Part shown: one piece after another, positions 7,821-18,000 of the stretch
Layout: every line of letters starts with the position of its first letter
How positions within the stretch are numbered: position 1 is the first letter of the stretch
Source of the DNA: an uncultured Pseudomonadota bacterium
GTDB taxonomy: Bacteria > Pseudomonadota > Gammaproteobacteria > Steroidobacterales > Steroidobacteraceae
Direction of reading: 5' to 3'
Assembly: GCA_946479515.1 (NCBI GenBank)
Contig: CAMLGF010000032.1
Coordinates: 1-39,191 of the forward strand
DNA: 39,191 bases
The notes under the pieces: model-generated
Databases searched by the model: none
Told to the model about the DNA's origin: nothing
What the model saw: the letters and a program-made list of their open reading frames with translations, nothing else
Translations under genes and position numbers: made by a program

Positions 7821-8522
7821 CTAGGCGGGCGAGGCGTCGCTTTCCAGCGCATCGGCATCGGGCCCGGCGGCAGATTCATCATCGCCCGCGGGCGCATCCT
7901 CCGCGGGCGCGGGGCAGGGCCGGAATTCGAGCTCCGATTCACCGGCGCGGAACTTCTGGCCTTCCAGCGGTGCGGCGCCGGACTTGAGCTGCAGGTCGAG
8001 CCAGATGGCGATGGTGTCTTTCTCGCGGGCCTCGATCTGCGGCAGCAGCCGCAACCTGGCGACTCGTTCGGATTGCGAGATGGCGCGCGCCTCCTCGGAG
8101 AACACGCCCAGCGAGATGCGGCGATTGCCGTCGTCGCCCACGGCCTGTGCATCGGCGATACCGCCGCGCCGCAGCCGCTCGAGCAGCCGCTTCTCGGCGG
8201 CCGTGGTCGATGGGGCTTCGAGGAACACCCAGTAGCCGCCGACGTCGCGGGTCTTCTCCTCGCGGGGCACGGAGTCGTAGCCGCTGTCGGTGAGCGTGGC
8301 GCGGGCGCGCGCGGCGAGCTCGTTGGTTGGAAACGGACCGACGGTGACACATCGATCGCCGCTGGAAGGCTCTGACGGACGCGCTTCGCTGGCGAGCTGC
8401 AGCCGCGGTGCGTTCACCTTGGGTGACACGGGCAATGCGGCTTCGTTCCGGGGCGCGAGCCATTGCGCCCACGCGAAGAAGGCGAGATTCACCAGCAGCA
8501 GGACGAGAAGGACGGCACGCAC
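7821..8522 (-). CDS. SPOR-domain protein with N-terminal membrane anchor
   Basis: This 233-residue protein starts with a hydrophobic helix (residues 3-20, RAVLLVLLLVNLAFFAWAQ) that should anchor it in the inner membrane. A proline-rich linker leads to a SPOR domain at about residues 56-143 (RCVTVGPFPTNELAARARA, GYWVFLEAP, RRISLGVFSEEARA). SPOR domains bind peptidoglycan stripped of stem peptides, mainly at division sites. The C-terminal 60 residues are acidic and alanine-rich and look disordered. The start is a GTG at 8522; an upstream ATG at 8542 is out of frame. It follows coaX by 78 bases, a gene order common in gammaproteobacteria, and precedes tRNA-Thr. Confidence 0.85.
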   Translation of the reverse strand: MRAVLLVLLLVNLAFFAWAQWLAPRNEAALPVSPKVNAPRLQLASEARPSEPSSGDRCVTVGPFPTNELAARARATLTDSGYDSVPREEKTRDVGGYWVFLEAPSTTAAEKRLLERLRRGGIADAQAVGDDGNRRISLGVFSEEARAISQSERVARLRLLPQIEAREKDTIAIWLDLQLKSGAAPLEGQKFRAGESELEFRPCPAPAEDAPAGDDESAAGPDADALESDASPA

Positions 8523-8600
8523 GCGCGCGGCAGTGTAGACATTTCAGTGCGCGTGTTCTACCGGCGGCGCGATCGCCAGCGGCTGCGCGCGGGCGCGCCG

Positions 8601-9368
8601 CTAGGCGCGGGCTCGCGCCAGTTCCGCCAGGCCGCGCAGCACCAGGTCGGGCACGTCCCGGGCTCGCGTGCGCAAGTGCCGGCGCAGCTCGGCGGCGGCG
8701 CCGCCGCTCAGCAGCAGCATCGGCGGGCGGCCCAGGGTGCGTGCGGCTTCCTCGACGGCGCGGTCGATGAAAGCCGCGGCGGCGATACGCGAACCGGCGG
8801 CGAGCGCACTCGCGGTGTCGGCGGCAAACAAACTGCGCGACGAAGCGGCGAGACCGCGGGCGCGACGGCGGATGCCATTGGTGCCGGACAAGAGGCTCGC
8901 GACCATGGTGGCAGGCCCGGGAATGATGGCGCCGCCCCGATGCCGCCCGGCGGCGGTGACGAGATCGACGGTCAGCGCGGTACCGGCCATGGCGAACAGC
9001 ACGTCGCGTCCGCGCGCCAGCGCGTGCGCGCCGATGGCGCCCACCCAGCGATCCGCGCCGAGCCGCCACACCTCTTTATAACCGTTGGTGACGCCGCCCG
9101 CGTGCCGCGCCGACTCGATGAACTCGGTCTCGACGCCGAAGCGGGCGCGGGTTTCGCGCGCCAGCGCCTGTGCGAGGCGCGGTGCCGCGACGCTCACCGC
9201 GAGTACGCGTTCGATGCCGCTCGCGCGCACCGGCCGCGCGGCGAGCAGTGCGCTGATGGCATCGCTGGCGCCGCCGTGGACTCGCGGCGTGCCGGGCGCG
9301 AATCGCCCGCGGCGAAGCAGCGCCCACTTCACGCGCGTATTGCCGATGTCCACGAGCAGGATGCTCAC
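8601..9368 (-). CDS. coaX: Type III pantothenate kinase
   Basis: CoaX phosphorylates pantothenate, the first step of coenzyme A synthesis. The 255-residue length fits the family. Visible motifs are the N-terminal phosphate loop DIGNTRVKW (residues 6-14), GADRWVGAIGAHALARG in the middle and GTALTVDLVTAAGRHRGG near residue 130, which carries the catalytic-site threonine and aspartate. GGAIIPGPATM follows. The start is a GTG at 9368, overlapping the birA stop by four bases (GTGA, 9365-9368), so translation is probably coupled. Reading further upstream in this frame would enter birA antisense-like nonsense with no domain content. Type III enzymes need a monovalent cation and are not inhibited by CoA, as known for the family. 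Confidence 0.95.
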   Translation of the reverse strand: MSILLVDIGNTRVKWALLRRGRFAPGTPRVHGGASDAISALLAARPVRASGIERVLAVSVAAPRLAQALARETRARFGVETEFIESARHAGGVTNGYKEVWRLGADRWVGAIGAHALARGRDVLFAMAGTALTVDLVTAAGRHRGGAIIPGPATMVASLLSGTNGIRRRARGLAASSRSLFAADTASALAAGSRIAAAAFIDRAVEEAARTLGRPPMLLLSGGAAAELRRHLRTRARDVPDLVLRGLAELARARA

Positions 9369-10387
9369 CCGGGTTCTCCTCGCACGGGGCGCACGCTGAC
9401 TTCTCCGGAAATGAAACGTTGCACACCGCCCGGCGTCTCGACCAGCAGGGCGCCATGCGCATCGATACCGCGGGCGACGCCCAGCGTGAGCTCGCCGGCG
9501 TTCTCCACGCTCACCTGCTGGTCGAACAGCGCGTCGCAGGCACTCCAGTGCGACAGGTGCGGCCGCAACCCGCGACGTGGGAACTCGCGTAGCGCCAGCA
9601 GCAGGCGGCGCAGGACGCCGGCGACGATGGCATTGCGATCCGGCGCGGGCTCGCGGTGCGCGCGGATGTCGTCCGCGACATTGCCGGTCGCGCGGACGAT
9701 CTCGCGCGCGTCGTCGTCGAGTCGGACATTGAGCCCGATGCCGATCACGACGTGCGCCGGGCCGCCGGCCTCGGCGCGCATCTCGATGAGGATTCCGCCG
9801 AGCTTGCCCGCTGCGGTCACCAGGTCGTTGGGCCACTTGAGCCGCACGCCCGAGACCCCGAGCTCGTGCAGGGTGTCCACCACGCAAAGTCCCACGATCA
9901 GCGAGAGCGCCGGCAGATCCGCGGGCAGCTCGGCGTACTGCCATGCCACGGAAAGGCAGACCGCGCCGCCGGGCGGCGCCACCCAGGCCCGGCCGCGGCG
10001 CCCTCGCCCACCGGTCTGATGCTCGGCCAGCAACACGGCGGCGAAACCCGCGGCCGGCGGCAGCGCATCGAGCAATTTCGTGTTCGTGGACTCGAGCGTC
10101 CACTCCACCTGCAACGACTCGATCTGTTCGCGCACGCCAGCGGGCAGCTGTGCCTCGATGGCCGCGACGCTGAGCGGGCTGATGCCCGGCGCGAGGCGGT
10201 AACCCTTGTGAGTGGAGGCATCCAGTGCCACGCCCAGCTCGCGCAGCTGTTCGACTGCCTTCCAGACGGCCGCACGCGTCACCGCGAGATCGGCCGCCAG
10301 CGCCTCGCCGGAGTGGAATTGATCGCTGGACAGCCGCTGGAAGACGCGCTGGGTCAGCGGCAGAACCGGCGGCGCGGGCGTTGCCAT
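9365..10387 (-). CDS. birA: Bifunctional biotin ligase / biotin operon repressor
   Basis: This 340-residue protein activates biotin with ATP and attaches it to the carboxylase carrier protein. Residues 14-62 form a winged helix-turn-helix (HSGEALAADLAVTRAAVWKA), so it can also repress biotin genes when loaded with biotinyl-AMP. The catalytic domain carries GGRGRRGR (126-133), the biotinyl-AMP loop, KWPNDL (184-189) and KLGGILIE (195-202). A small C-terminal SH3-like domain closes the protein (QQVSVENAGELTLGVARGID). No biotin synthesis genes are in the window. It overlaps coaX by four bases, and plsY ends one base upstream of its start (10388). Confidence 0.95.
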   Translation of the reverse strand: MATPAPPVLPLTQRVFQRLSSDQFHSGEALAADLAVTRAAVWKAVEQLRELGVALDASTHKGYRLAPGISPLSVAAIEAQLPAGVREQIESLQVEWTLESTNTKLLDALPPAAGFAAVLLAEHQTGGRGRRGRAWVAPPGGAVCLSVAWQYAELPADLPALSLIVGLCVVDTLHELGVSGVRLKWPNDLVTAAGKLGGILIEMRAEAGGPAHVVIGIGLNVRLDDDAREIVRATGNVADDIRAHREPAPDRNAIVAGVLRRLLLALREFPRRGLRPHLSHWSACDALFDQQVSVENAGELTLGVARGIDAHGALLVETPGGVQRFISGEVSVRPVRGEPG

Positions 10388-11035
10388 TCAGACGCCACCG
10401 CGCCCGAACAGCCACAGCCGCCGCGCGCGCGGCTCGCTGCGCGCACGCATGCGGCGCAGGTTGCCACGATGCGTGAACAGCACCAGCAGGCCGCAGGCCA
10501 TGGCGAAGCACCATTCCGCGCTCAGCGCAGCGCCGTCCCGCAACAGTAGATAGAAGGGCAGCGCCAGCGAGGCGACGATGGATGCGAGGCCGACGAATCC
10601 GGATACCGCGACCACGGCGAGCCAGGTAGCGAACAGTGGCAGCAGCAGCCAGGCATCGAGCCCCGCGAACGCACCCACCAGCGTGGCCACACCCTTGCCG
10701 CCACGGAAGCCATGCCAAACCGGGAAACAGTGGCCAAGGATGGCCGCGAAACCGCAGGTGGCGGGCAGCCAGGCCGCCAGCGCCGCATCGGATGCCGCGA
10801 CGCCCGGCAACTGCAGACCCGGCAGCGCGCCCGAGACCAGCCAGCCTTTGGCGATGTCGATGGCGATGACCGCGACGGCGAAACCCTTGCCCTGGGTGCG
10901 CAGCGCGTTGGTCGCGCCCGCGTTGCCGCTGCCCATCTTGCGGATGTCCACGCCGCCCCGGAGGCGGCCGACCACGAGGCCGCCGACGATCGACCCGAGA
11001 AGATAGGCGAGCAGGACCTTGAGGCCGAAATCCAT
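10388..11035 (-). CDS. plsY: Acyl-phosphate:glycerol-3-phosphate acyltransferase
   Basis: PlsY transfers an acyl chain from acyl-phosphate to glycerol-3-phosphate, the first committed step of phospholipid synthesis, in the inner membrane. The 215-residue product has about five hydrophobic segments and the family's motifs. These are MGSGNAGATNALR at 34-46, the GHCFPVWHGF and RGGKG segment at 101-115, and a late FTHRGNLRRM segment. The ATG at 11035 (MDFGLKVLLAYLLGS) puts the first membrane helix at the N-terminus; the frame extends upstream, but the extension has no PlsY features. Its stop codon abuts the birA start, and the CtlX-like gene ends seven bases upstream, so all these minus-strand genes may share a transcript. 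Confidence 0.95.
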   Translation of the reverse strand: MDFGLKVLLAYLLGSIVGGLVVGRLRGGVDIRKMGSGNAGATNALRTQGKGFAVAVIAIDIAKGWLVSGALPGLQLPGVAASDAALAAWLPATCGFAAILGHCFPVWHGFRGGKGVATLVGAFAGLDAWLLLPLFATWLAVVAVSGFVGLASIVASLALPFYLLLRDGAALSAEWCFAMACGLLVLFTHRGNLRRMRARSEPRARRLWLFGRGGV

Positions 11036-11042
11036 GGATGAA

Positions 11043-12020
11043 TCAGCGGGTGAACACCTCGGCGAGCATACATCGAACGCTGCCCCCACCGTGGCGTTCG
11101 ATGACGTCCACCGGCACCGCCAGAACGGCATCGACGGAGGCGTACAGGTACTTGTACTTCTCGGTGGACAGCGCATGTCGGGCGCTTTCCGACATGACCA
11201 GCAGGGTGTAGTCGCCGAGGTACTCGTCCCAGCTGCCGAGCTCCAGCATGTTGCCGGCGAAGGCGTTCATCTCCGCGAAATCGATGGCGACGATCTGCCG
11301 ACCGGAGTTCTCGATGCGCGCCGCGATGCGCGCCCGGTCGGCCTCGTCGATGGCTTCCAGCGCCACCACCGCCACCCGCGTGCCCACGTGCATGAGCACG
11401 TTGGTGTGATAGATGGGCGTGCCGCCCTGATCGCTGGCCGAGAACATCTCCAGGTCGTAGCCCAGCTCGCGGGCCCATTCGGCCGCCACCTCGCCGTGGG
11501 TGCGGGGCGAACGGCAGGCGTAGGCGACGCGCGCGACGTGGTCCAGCACCAGGCTGCCGGTGCCTTCGAGAAAGCGTCCGGCCTTCTCGTGCCGCGTGAG
11601 ATCGAGCACGCGCGACACCTCGAAACCCGTCGCGCGCACCACGGCGTCGATGATCTCCTGGCGTCGTTCGGCGCGCCGGTTTGGTGCGTGCATCGGATAC
11701 AGCACCACCGTGCCGTCGCGGTGGAAGCTGACCCAGTTGTTCGGGAAGACTGCATCGGGCTTGCGCGGCTGGTCGGTATCCTCGACCACGCACACGGTGA
11801 CGCCCTCGCCGGCCAGCGCGGCGACGAACGCGTCGAACTGCCGCAATGCACGCAGGGACACGTCGCTGGCGGCGGCGGAGGCCGGGTTCTGAAAGCGGTT
11901 GGTGACCGCCGTCTGGGCGTTGAAGCCGAAATGCTTCGGTCGAACCATCAGGACTGCGGCGGCCACCTGGCGAACGCCGACCGGGCGGCGCAGAGATTCC
12001 CCGAGTTTTCCGTCCTGCAT
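11043..12020 (-). CDS. ctlX: Amidinotransferase-fold hydrolase, CtlX-like (arginine deiminase-related)
   Basis: This 325-residue protein belongs to the arginine deiminase/amidinotransferase superfamily and resembles proteins annotated as citrulline utilization hydrolase CtlX. Key features are MVRPKHFGFN near residue 25, KPDAVFPNNWVSFH (87-100), LEGTGSLVLDH (151-161) holding the acidic catalytic residues, the histidine of IYHTNVLMHVG (His205) and the nucleophile in GGGSVRCMLAEVF (Cys317). All the family's catalytic positions appear intact. The substrate could be citrulline or another guanidino or ureido compound. No citrulline or arginine genes are nearby, so the symbol is tentative. The start could be Met1 at 12020 or Met25. 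A 44-base gap separates it from the divergent oxygenase. Confidence 0.8.
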   Translation of the reverse strand: MQDGKLGESLRRPVGVRQVAAAVLMVRPKHFGFNAQTAVTNRFQNPASAAASDVSLRALRQFDAFVAALAGEGVTVCVVEDTDQPRKPDAVFPNNWVSFHRDGTVVLYPMHAPNRRAERRQEIIDAVVRATGFEVSRVLDLTRHEKAGRFLEGTGSLVLDHVARVAYACRSPRTHGEVAAEWARELGYDLEMFSASDQGGTPIYHTNVLMHVGTRVAVVALEAIDEADRARIAARIENSGRQIVAIDFAEMNAFAGNMLELGSWDEYLGDYTLLVMSESARHALSTEKYKYLYASVDAVLAVPVDVIERHGGGSVRCMLAEVFTR

Positions 12021-12064
12021 GGGCGACTTCTACATCCCGCACCCGGTAGGCACAATAGCCCGTC

Positions 12065-12997
12065 ATGTCCGACGCCGTCCCCACGCTCGACGCACGCGAC
12101 GTCCACAGCGCGACCTTCGCCCGGGACATCGCCGCCGCGTATGCCGAGTACGGTTTCGCGATCATCGAGAACCACGGCATCGACACGGGGCTGATCGATC
12201 GCTGCCTGAACTGCTTCCGCCAGTTCTTCGCGTGGCCCGAGGCGCAAAAGCTGCGCTACCAGGTGCCGGGCGGGGGCGGCGCGCGCGGTTACACGCCCTT
12301 CGGTATCGAGACCGCCAAGGGGGCGCAGCATCACGACCTCAAGGAGTTCTGGCACGTGGGGCGCGAGCTGCCCGCGGAGCATCCCTTCACGGAGATGATG
12401 GCGCCTAACATCTGGGTGGATTCGATCCCCGGGTTCCGCGCGACCACCTACGGCCTGTACCAGGCGTTCGACGCGCTGGGTTTGCGGCTGCTGTCGGCCA
12501 TCGCGCGCTCCGCCGGCCTGCCGGCGGGCTTCTTCGACGACAAGGTGGACCTCGGCAACAGCGTGCTGCGCGTCATCCACTACCCGCCCATGCCGCCCGA
12601 GCCCACGCCCTCGGTGCGCGCCGGCGCGCACGAGGACATCAACGTCATCACGCTGCTGCTGGGCGCCGAGGAGCCGGGACTGGAGGTGCTGTCGAGGCGC
12701 GGCGCGTGGCTGCCGATCAACCCGCCACCGGGCTCGCTGGTGTGCAACGTGGGCGACATGCTGCAGCGGCTCACCAACCTGCACCTGCGCTCGACCACGC
12801 ATCGCGTGGTGAATCCGCCGCGCGAGCGCGCCAGCAAGGCGCGCTATTCACTGCCGTTCTTCCTGCACTTCAACCCCGACTTCCTCATCGAGACCCTGCC
12901 GCAGTACGTCGACGAGCAGCACCCCGACCAGTTCCCCGCCCCCATCACCGCGCACGACTTCCTGCAGGAACGCCTGCGGGAGATCAAGCTCATCTAA
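12065..12997 (+). CDS. 2-oxoglutarate/Fe(II)-dependent oxygenase, isopenicillin N synthase-like
   Basis: This 310-residue cytoplasmic enzyme is of the isopenicillin N synthase-like superfamily. The N-terminal DIOX-N part (TFARDIAAAYAEYGFAIIENH) is followed by the double-stranded beta helix. The iron triad is visible as His189 and Asp191 in GAHEDINVITLLL and His246 in STTHRVVN. Arg260 and Ser262 in RYSLPFF bind 2-oxoglutarate. All catalytic residues are present, so the enzyme should be active; the substrate is unknown. The CNT nucleoside transporter starts 25 bases after its stop, and thymidine kinase follows. This context, together with the known relationship of fungal thymine-7-hydroxylase to this superfamily, makes a nucleobase or nucleoside substrate worth considering. 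Confidence 0.87.
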   Translation: MSDAVPTLDARDVHSATFARDIAAAYAEYGFAIIENHGIDTGLIDRCLNCFRQFFAWPEAQKLRYQVPGGGGARGYTPFGIETAKGAQHHDLKEFWHVGRELPAEHPFTEMMAPNIWVDSIPGFRATTYGLYQAFDALGLRLLSAIARSAGLPAGFFDDKVDLGNSVLRVIHYPPMPPEPTPSVRAGAHEDINVITLLLGAEEPGLEVLSRRGAWLPINPPPGSLVCNVGDMLQRLTNLHLRSTTHRVVNPPRERASKARYSLPFFLHFNPDFLIETLPQYVDEQHPDQFPAPITAHDFLQERLREIKLI

Positions 12998-13022
12998 CTA
13001 GAACAACGAGAGGTCCCATCCG

Positions 13023-14270
13023 ATGTTGGCGTTGCAGGCCCTGCTCGGAATCGTCGCGTTCGTCGCCATCGCGCTGCCGTTCAGCAGCAACGTCCGCCGC
13101 ATCGACTGGAAGCTGGTGACATTCGCGGTGGCCTTGCAGTTCGTCATCTGCGTGGCCCTGCTCAAGGCGCCGGGCATCCGCGAAGCGCTGCAATACGTGA
13201 ACCGCGCGGTGGGCGCGCTGGGCGCGGCCACGCTGGAGGGGACGTCGTTCGTGTTCGGCTACCTCGGCGGCCGCACGCCACCCTTCGGCGTGACCAACCC
13301 CGGCACGCTGGTCACCTTCGCATTCCAGGTGCTGCCGCTGGTCATCGTGATGTCCGCGCTCTCCGCGCTGCTCTGGTACTGGCGCATCCTGCCGCTGGTC
13401 ATCAGGGCCATATCCCTGATTTTCGAGCGCGCCCTGGGCACGCGCGGTCCGGCCGGGCTGGTGGCCACCGCCAACATCTTCATGGGCCAGATCGAGGCGC
13501 CGCTGCTGGTGCGCCCCTATCTCGCCCGCATGTCGCGCTACGAGCTGCTGCTGGTGATGACCGCCGGCATGGCGACGATCGCCGGCTCGGTGATGGTCAT
13601 CTATTCGGCGATGCTGGGCGAGCAGGTGCAGGGCGTGCTCGGCCAGCTCATCACCAAGTCGATCATGTCCGTGCCGGCGGCGATCCTGTTCGCGCACGTG
13701 ATGCTGCCCGAGGACAACGCGAGCTCGCAGCAGCTGGAGAAGCCGCCGCGCGTGTACCAGGGGTCGATGGACGCCGTCACCCGCGGCACCTCGGACGGCC
13801 TCAACATCTGGTTGAACATCATCGCCATCCTGATCGTGGCCATCGCGCTCGTGGCGCTGCTCAATGGCATGATCAGCTTCATCCACGTCGGTGGCGCGCC
13901 GCTCACCCTGGAGCGCGTCGCGGGCTGGGTGTTCGCACCCATCGCCTGGCTGATGGGCGTGCCCTGGAACGAGGCGGCGGAGGTCGGCACCCTGCTCGGC
14001 GTCAAGACGATACTCAACGAGTTCATCTCCTATCTACGCCTGCAGGAGCTGCCGGCGGGCACGCTGTCGGAGCACAGCAGGCTGATCGCGCTGTACGCGG
14101 TGTGCGGCTTCGCCAATCTGTCGAGCGTCGGCATCCAGGTGTCGGGTATCGGCGCCATGTGCCCGGAGCGTCGCGACGATCTCATGGCGCTGGGCTTTCG
14201 CGCGCTGCTCGCGGCGACGCTGGCCTCCTGCATGTGCGCCGCCGTCGTCGGCATCGTCACGTCGTTCTGA
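13023..14270 (+). CDS. Concentrative nucleoside transporter (CNT/NupC family)
   Basis: This 415-residue inner-membrane symporter imports nucleosides with H+ or Na+. The N-terminal gate region ([20 protein letters not shown]) is followed by the family pattern [11 protein letters not shown], then the [20 protein letters not shown] segment. In that segment the Q-x-EAP motif contacts the nucleoside base. The second substrate-binding half contains EFISYLRLQ, and [20 protein letters not shown] with [11 protein letters not shown] completes the C-terminal signature. The length matches the NupC group of about 400 residues. A purine-rich AACGAGAGG site lies just before the ATG at 13023. The gene sits between the oxygenase and thymidine kinase, ten bases before the latter, which supports pyrimidine nucleoside uptake. 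Confidence 0.93.
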   Translation: MLALQALLGIVAFVAIALPFSSNVRRIDWKLVTFAVALQFVICVALLKAPGIREALQYVNRAVGALGAATLEGTSFVFGYLGGRTPPFGVTNPGTLVTFAFQVLPLVIVMSALSALLWYWRILPLVIRAISLIFERALGTRGPAGLVATANIFMGQIEAPLLVRPYLARMSRYELLLVMTAGMATIAGSVMVIYSAMLGEQVQGVLGQLITKSIMSVPAAILFAHVMLPEDNASSQQLEKPPRVYQGSMDAVTRGTSDGLNIWLNIIAILIVAIALVALLNGMISFIHVGGAPLTLERVAGWVFAPIAWLMGVPWNEAAEVGTLLGVKTILNEFISYLRLQELPAGTLSEHSRLIALYAVCGFANLSSVGIQVSGIGAMCPERRDDLMALGFRALLAATLASCMCAAVVGIVTSF

Positions 14271-14280
14271 GCGCGCCCGC

Positions 14281-14871
14281 ATGGCCAAGCTGTACTTCTA
14301 TTACTCGACCATGAACGCGGGCAAGTCCACCGCCTTGCTGCAGGCCAGTCACAACTACGAAGAGCGCGGCATGCGCACGCTGCTGTTCACGGCACACATC
14401 GATTCGCGCGATGGCGGGCGCATCGCCTCGCGCATCGGCATCCAGCGGCAGGCGCGGCACTTCCGCCCGGATCTCGACCTGCAGCGCGAGATCGCCACGG
14501 AACTCAACGCCGGCCCGCTCGCCTGCGTGCTGGTCGACGAGGCGCAGTTCCTCACGGCGGCGCAGGTGAAGCAGCTCGCGGCGGTGGTCGACGAGCTCAA
14601 TGTGCCGGTGCTGTGCTACGGACTGCGTACCGATTTCCGCGGCGAGCTGTTTCCCGGCAGCGCGCAGCTGCTTGCCTGGGCCGACAATCTGGTGGAGCTG
14701 AAGACCATCTGTCACTGCGGGCGCAAGGCCATCATGGTGGTGCGTGTCAAGGCCGACGGCACCGCGGAGCGCGAGGGCGCGCAGATCGAGATCGGCGGCA
14801 ATGAGCGCTACGTGCCGCTGTGCCGCAGGCATTTTTCGCAAGCTCTTGCCGGCGCAATGATTCCCGCCTGA
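14281..14871 (+). CDS. tdk: Thymidine kinase (type II)
   Basis: This 196-residue enzyme phosphorylates thymidine (and deoxyuridine) with ATP in the salvage pathway. The P-loop is STMNAGKST (residues 9-17). The catalytic glutamate is Glu87 in VLVDEAQFL. The lasso/zinc domain carries Cys144 and Cys146 in KTICHCGRK and Cys181 and His184 in PLCRRHF, a complete structural zinc site. The length equals that of typical bacterial Tdk proteins. The gene follows the nucleoside transporter after ten bases, so uptake and trapping of thymidine would be co-expressed. The next gene (the Oar-like TBDR) starts 186 bases later, and no terminator is visible between them. Confidence 0.96.
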   Translation: MAKLYFYYSTMNAGKSTALLQASHNYEERGMRTLLFTAHIDSRDGGRIASRIGIQRQARHFRPDLDLQREIATELNAGPLACVLVDEAQFLTAAQVKQLAAVVDELNVPVLCYGLRTDFRGELFPGSAQLLAWADNLVELKTICHCGRKAIMVVRVKADGTAEREGAQIEIGGNERYVPLCRRHFSQALAGAMIPA

Positions 14872-15056
14872 ATTCCCGCTCGCGCGTGCCGGGGGGCCGC
14901 CGCTGTCGCGCGCCACCGTTGGGCACAGCGCGCGCCGCTCGCACTGCGCCAGCGCAGCAATTGCGCGCGCGCCACATTGTCACTCGCACGCCACGATTCG
15001 GGTTTGTAATATCCGCCGCAAGGGGCTTCGCCCAGCCAAGAACCCGGGGAATCATC

Positions 15057-18000
15057 ATGACTAGCTTTTCGCTCACGGCGGTACGCCGCGCGCTGGCGAT
15101 TGCCGCGCTCGTTGTTGCCGCGCAACTCATCTGTGGTGGCGCATTCGCGCAGGAAATTTCCGCCACGATCGCCGGACGCGTGGTGAGTACGGACGGGACT
15201 CCGCTCGGAGGCGCCACGGTCACCGTGGTGCACGAGCCCACCGGCGCCACGCGCACGGTCACCAGCAGCGCGGACGGACGCTTCCAGGTCCCGGGGCTGC
15301 GTGTCGGCGGCCCCTTCCGCGTGACCGCCGCCAAGGAAGGCTTCGAAGAGGCGACGCTCGACGATCTCATCACCGCGCTGGGGCAACCCACCGTCATCGA
15401 TCTGGCGATGGTGGGCGCGGGCATGCAGGAAGTGGTGGTCGCGGGCACTCGCCTGCGTGCCGCCGAGATCGGCGCCACCAGTGAATTCTCCAGCCGCGAC
15501 ATCGCCAATCTTCCCAGCGTGAGCCGCGACGTGAAGTCGATCGTGCGACTCGATCCGAAGGTGATCATCGATCCGACCAATTCGGATGCCATCGAGATCG
15601 CGGGCACCAACAGCCGCTACAACAGCATCACGGTCGACGGCATCCGTCAGAGCGATGATTTCGGTCTCAACAACAACGGCTATCCGACGCAGCGCTCGCC
15701 GGTTTCCATCGACGCCGTGGAAGCGGTGTCGGTGCGTACCGCGCCTTTCGACGTGCGCGATTCCGGCTTCCAGGGCGGCACCATCACGCTGGTGACCAAG
15801 TCGGGCACGAACGATTTCGAAGGCTCCGCCTACTACTACAAGTACAACGACTCGCTGGTCGGCGATCGCAGCAAGCAGGATGACCTCACCTTCCAATTCG
15901 ACGAGAAGACCTATGGCGCGACCTTCGGCGGCCCGATCGTCAAGGACAAGCTGTTTTTCTTCCTCTCGTACGAGAAGCTGGAACGCGAGTCGCCGGTCGA
16001 TCTCGGTCCCACGGGCGCCGGGCTGCCGGTGGACGTGCCGGGCGTCTCGCTCGCCGATTACAACGAGATCGTCGACATCGCGCGCGAAGTCTACGGCTTC
16101 GACCCGGGCGACCTCACCGGCGCGCTGCCCGAGGAGGATGAGAAGATCCTCGTGAAGCTCGACTGGAACATCAACGATCAGCACCGCATGGCGCTGGCGT
16201 ACCAGAAGAGCGATGGCAACGCGATCATCCAGAACTCGACCAACAATTCGGTGTCGCTGAACCGCATCGCCTCACCGTCGAACTGGTACAACCGCGCCTT
16301 CCCGCTGGAGCAGCTGTCGCTGCAGTTGTTCTCCAACTGGACGGACAATTTCTCCACCGAACTCAAGATCGGCCGCAAGGAAGTCACCGGCATCCAGGCA
16401 TCGCTGCAAGGCACGGACTTCGCGGAGATGCAGGTCGGCACCACGCAGGGCGGCACCGTGTACATCGGCCCCGATCAATTCCGGCACGCCAACGAGCTCG
16501 AAAACAATCTCAACCAGTTCAAGCTGAGCGGTGACTATCGCCTGGGCGACCACACGCTGAGCGCCGGCATCGAGCTCGAGAAGCTCGACGTGTTCAACCT
16601 GTTCGTCTCGAACAGCCAGGGGCAATACCTGTTCGATTCCATCGACGACTTCCGCGCGCGCACCGCGCAGTCGTTCACCTATCAGAACGCCATCAGCAAC
16701 AACGCGGACGATGCCGCGGCGTCGTTCAAGCTCGACACCTGGAGCCTGTTCGTGCAGGACCGCTGGCAGATCACCCCGTCGCTCAGCCTGGTGGGGGGTG
16801 TGCGGCTCGACAAGTACGAGTCGGGCGACGTGCCGCCGCTCAATCAGAACTTCGTCGATCGCTATGGCTTCGACAACCAGGAGACCTTCGACGGTCGTCA
16901 GCTGATCTCGCCGCGCGTGGGCCTGACCTGGGAAATCGACGATCGCACCACGCTGAGCGGCGGCGTCGGCCTGTTCGGCGGCGGTTCGCCCAATGTCTGG
17001 CTGTCCAACAGCTACAGCAACACCGGTGTCGCCACCTCGCAGATCACCGTCAACCCGATGTCGCCGGCGGACCTGCAGGCGGCGGTGCTCACCAACATCG
17101 ACGGTTTCGACATTCCGATCGAGGCGCAGCAACTGCTCGTGGCGGGTGACGGGCCGGTGAACGCCATCGACCCGGATTTCGACATTCCCTCGTCCTGGCG
17201 CTACAACCTCAGCGCCTCGCGCAATTTCAATCTCGGCTTCCTGGGCGACGACTGGCGCATGGGCGTCGACTTCATCTACACGAAGGTGCGCGACGCTGTG
17301 CTGTGGCGCGACCTGCGGCGCATTCCCACGGGCACGGCGCCCGATGGTCGCCCGCTGTACGGCCTGCGTCCCGGCGACACGCGAACTCCGTCGAGCAACG
17401 ACCTGCTGCTGACGAACACGAGCGGGGGCTCGGGCCTCGTTTCCACGCTCGACATCAGCAAGACCTGGCGCACGCGCGCCGGCCGCTTCGACCTGTACCT
17501 GGGCTACGCGAACCAGGACATCGAGGACGTGAATGCCGGCACCAGCTCGACCGCGCTGTCGAACTGGGACAACCTCGCCACCGCCGACATCAACGATCCG
17601 GCGTTGGCCACGTCCAACTACGAGATCAAGCATCGCTTCCCGCTGTCGCTCACCTGGCGCAAGGCCTTCTTCGGCGACTACGACACGGCGGTGGGCCTGT
17701 TCGCGGAGCGCCGTTCCGGCAGGCCGTTCAGTTACACCTTCGGCGGCAGCTCCAGCGTGTTCGGCGATCCGCGCCAGGGTTCGCGCCAGCGGCAGCTCTT
17801 CTACGTGCCGGCGGACGCCAGCGAGATCGATCTGGCCGGCGGGCTCACCTGGGAGGCGCTCGACACCTTCATCGAGAATTCCGGCCTGGCCCGGTATCGC
17901 GGCCGCATCGCCCCGCGCAATGCCTTCACCAGCCCGTGGTACACGGTGGCGGATCTGCGCCTGTCGCAGGAGCTGCCGGCCTTCTTCCGCGACACCAAGG

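Noticed and set aside
8601..10718. A 705-codon open frame on the minus strand running through coaX, birA and part of plsY.
   Set aside because: Only the last 255 codons (coaX, from the GTG at 9368) have protein-family content; the rest is a shifted frame of birA and plsY with arginine/alanine-rich nonsense.
14977..14993. TTGTCAC-N4-ACGCCAC upstream of the Oar-like TBDR, considered as a Pho box.
   Set aside because: Only the first half resembles CTGTCAT; the second half matches three of seven positions, too weak to claim phosphate control.
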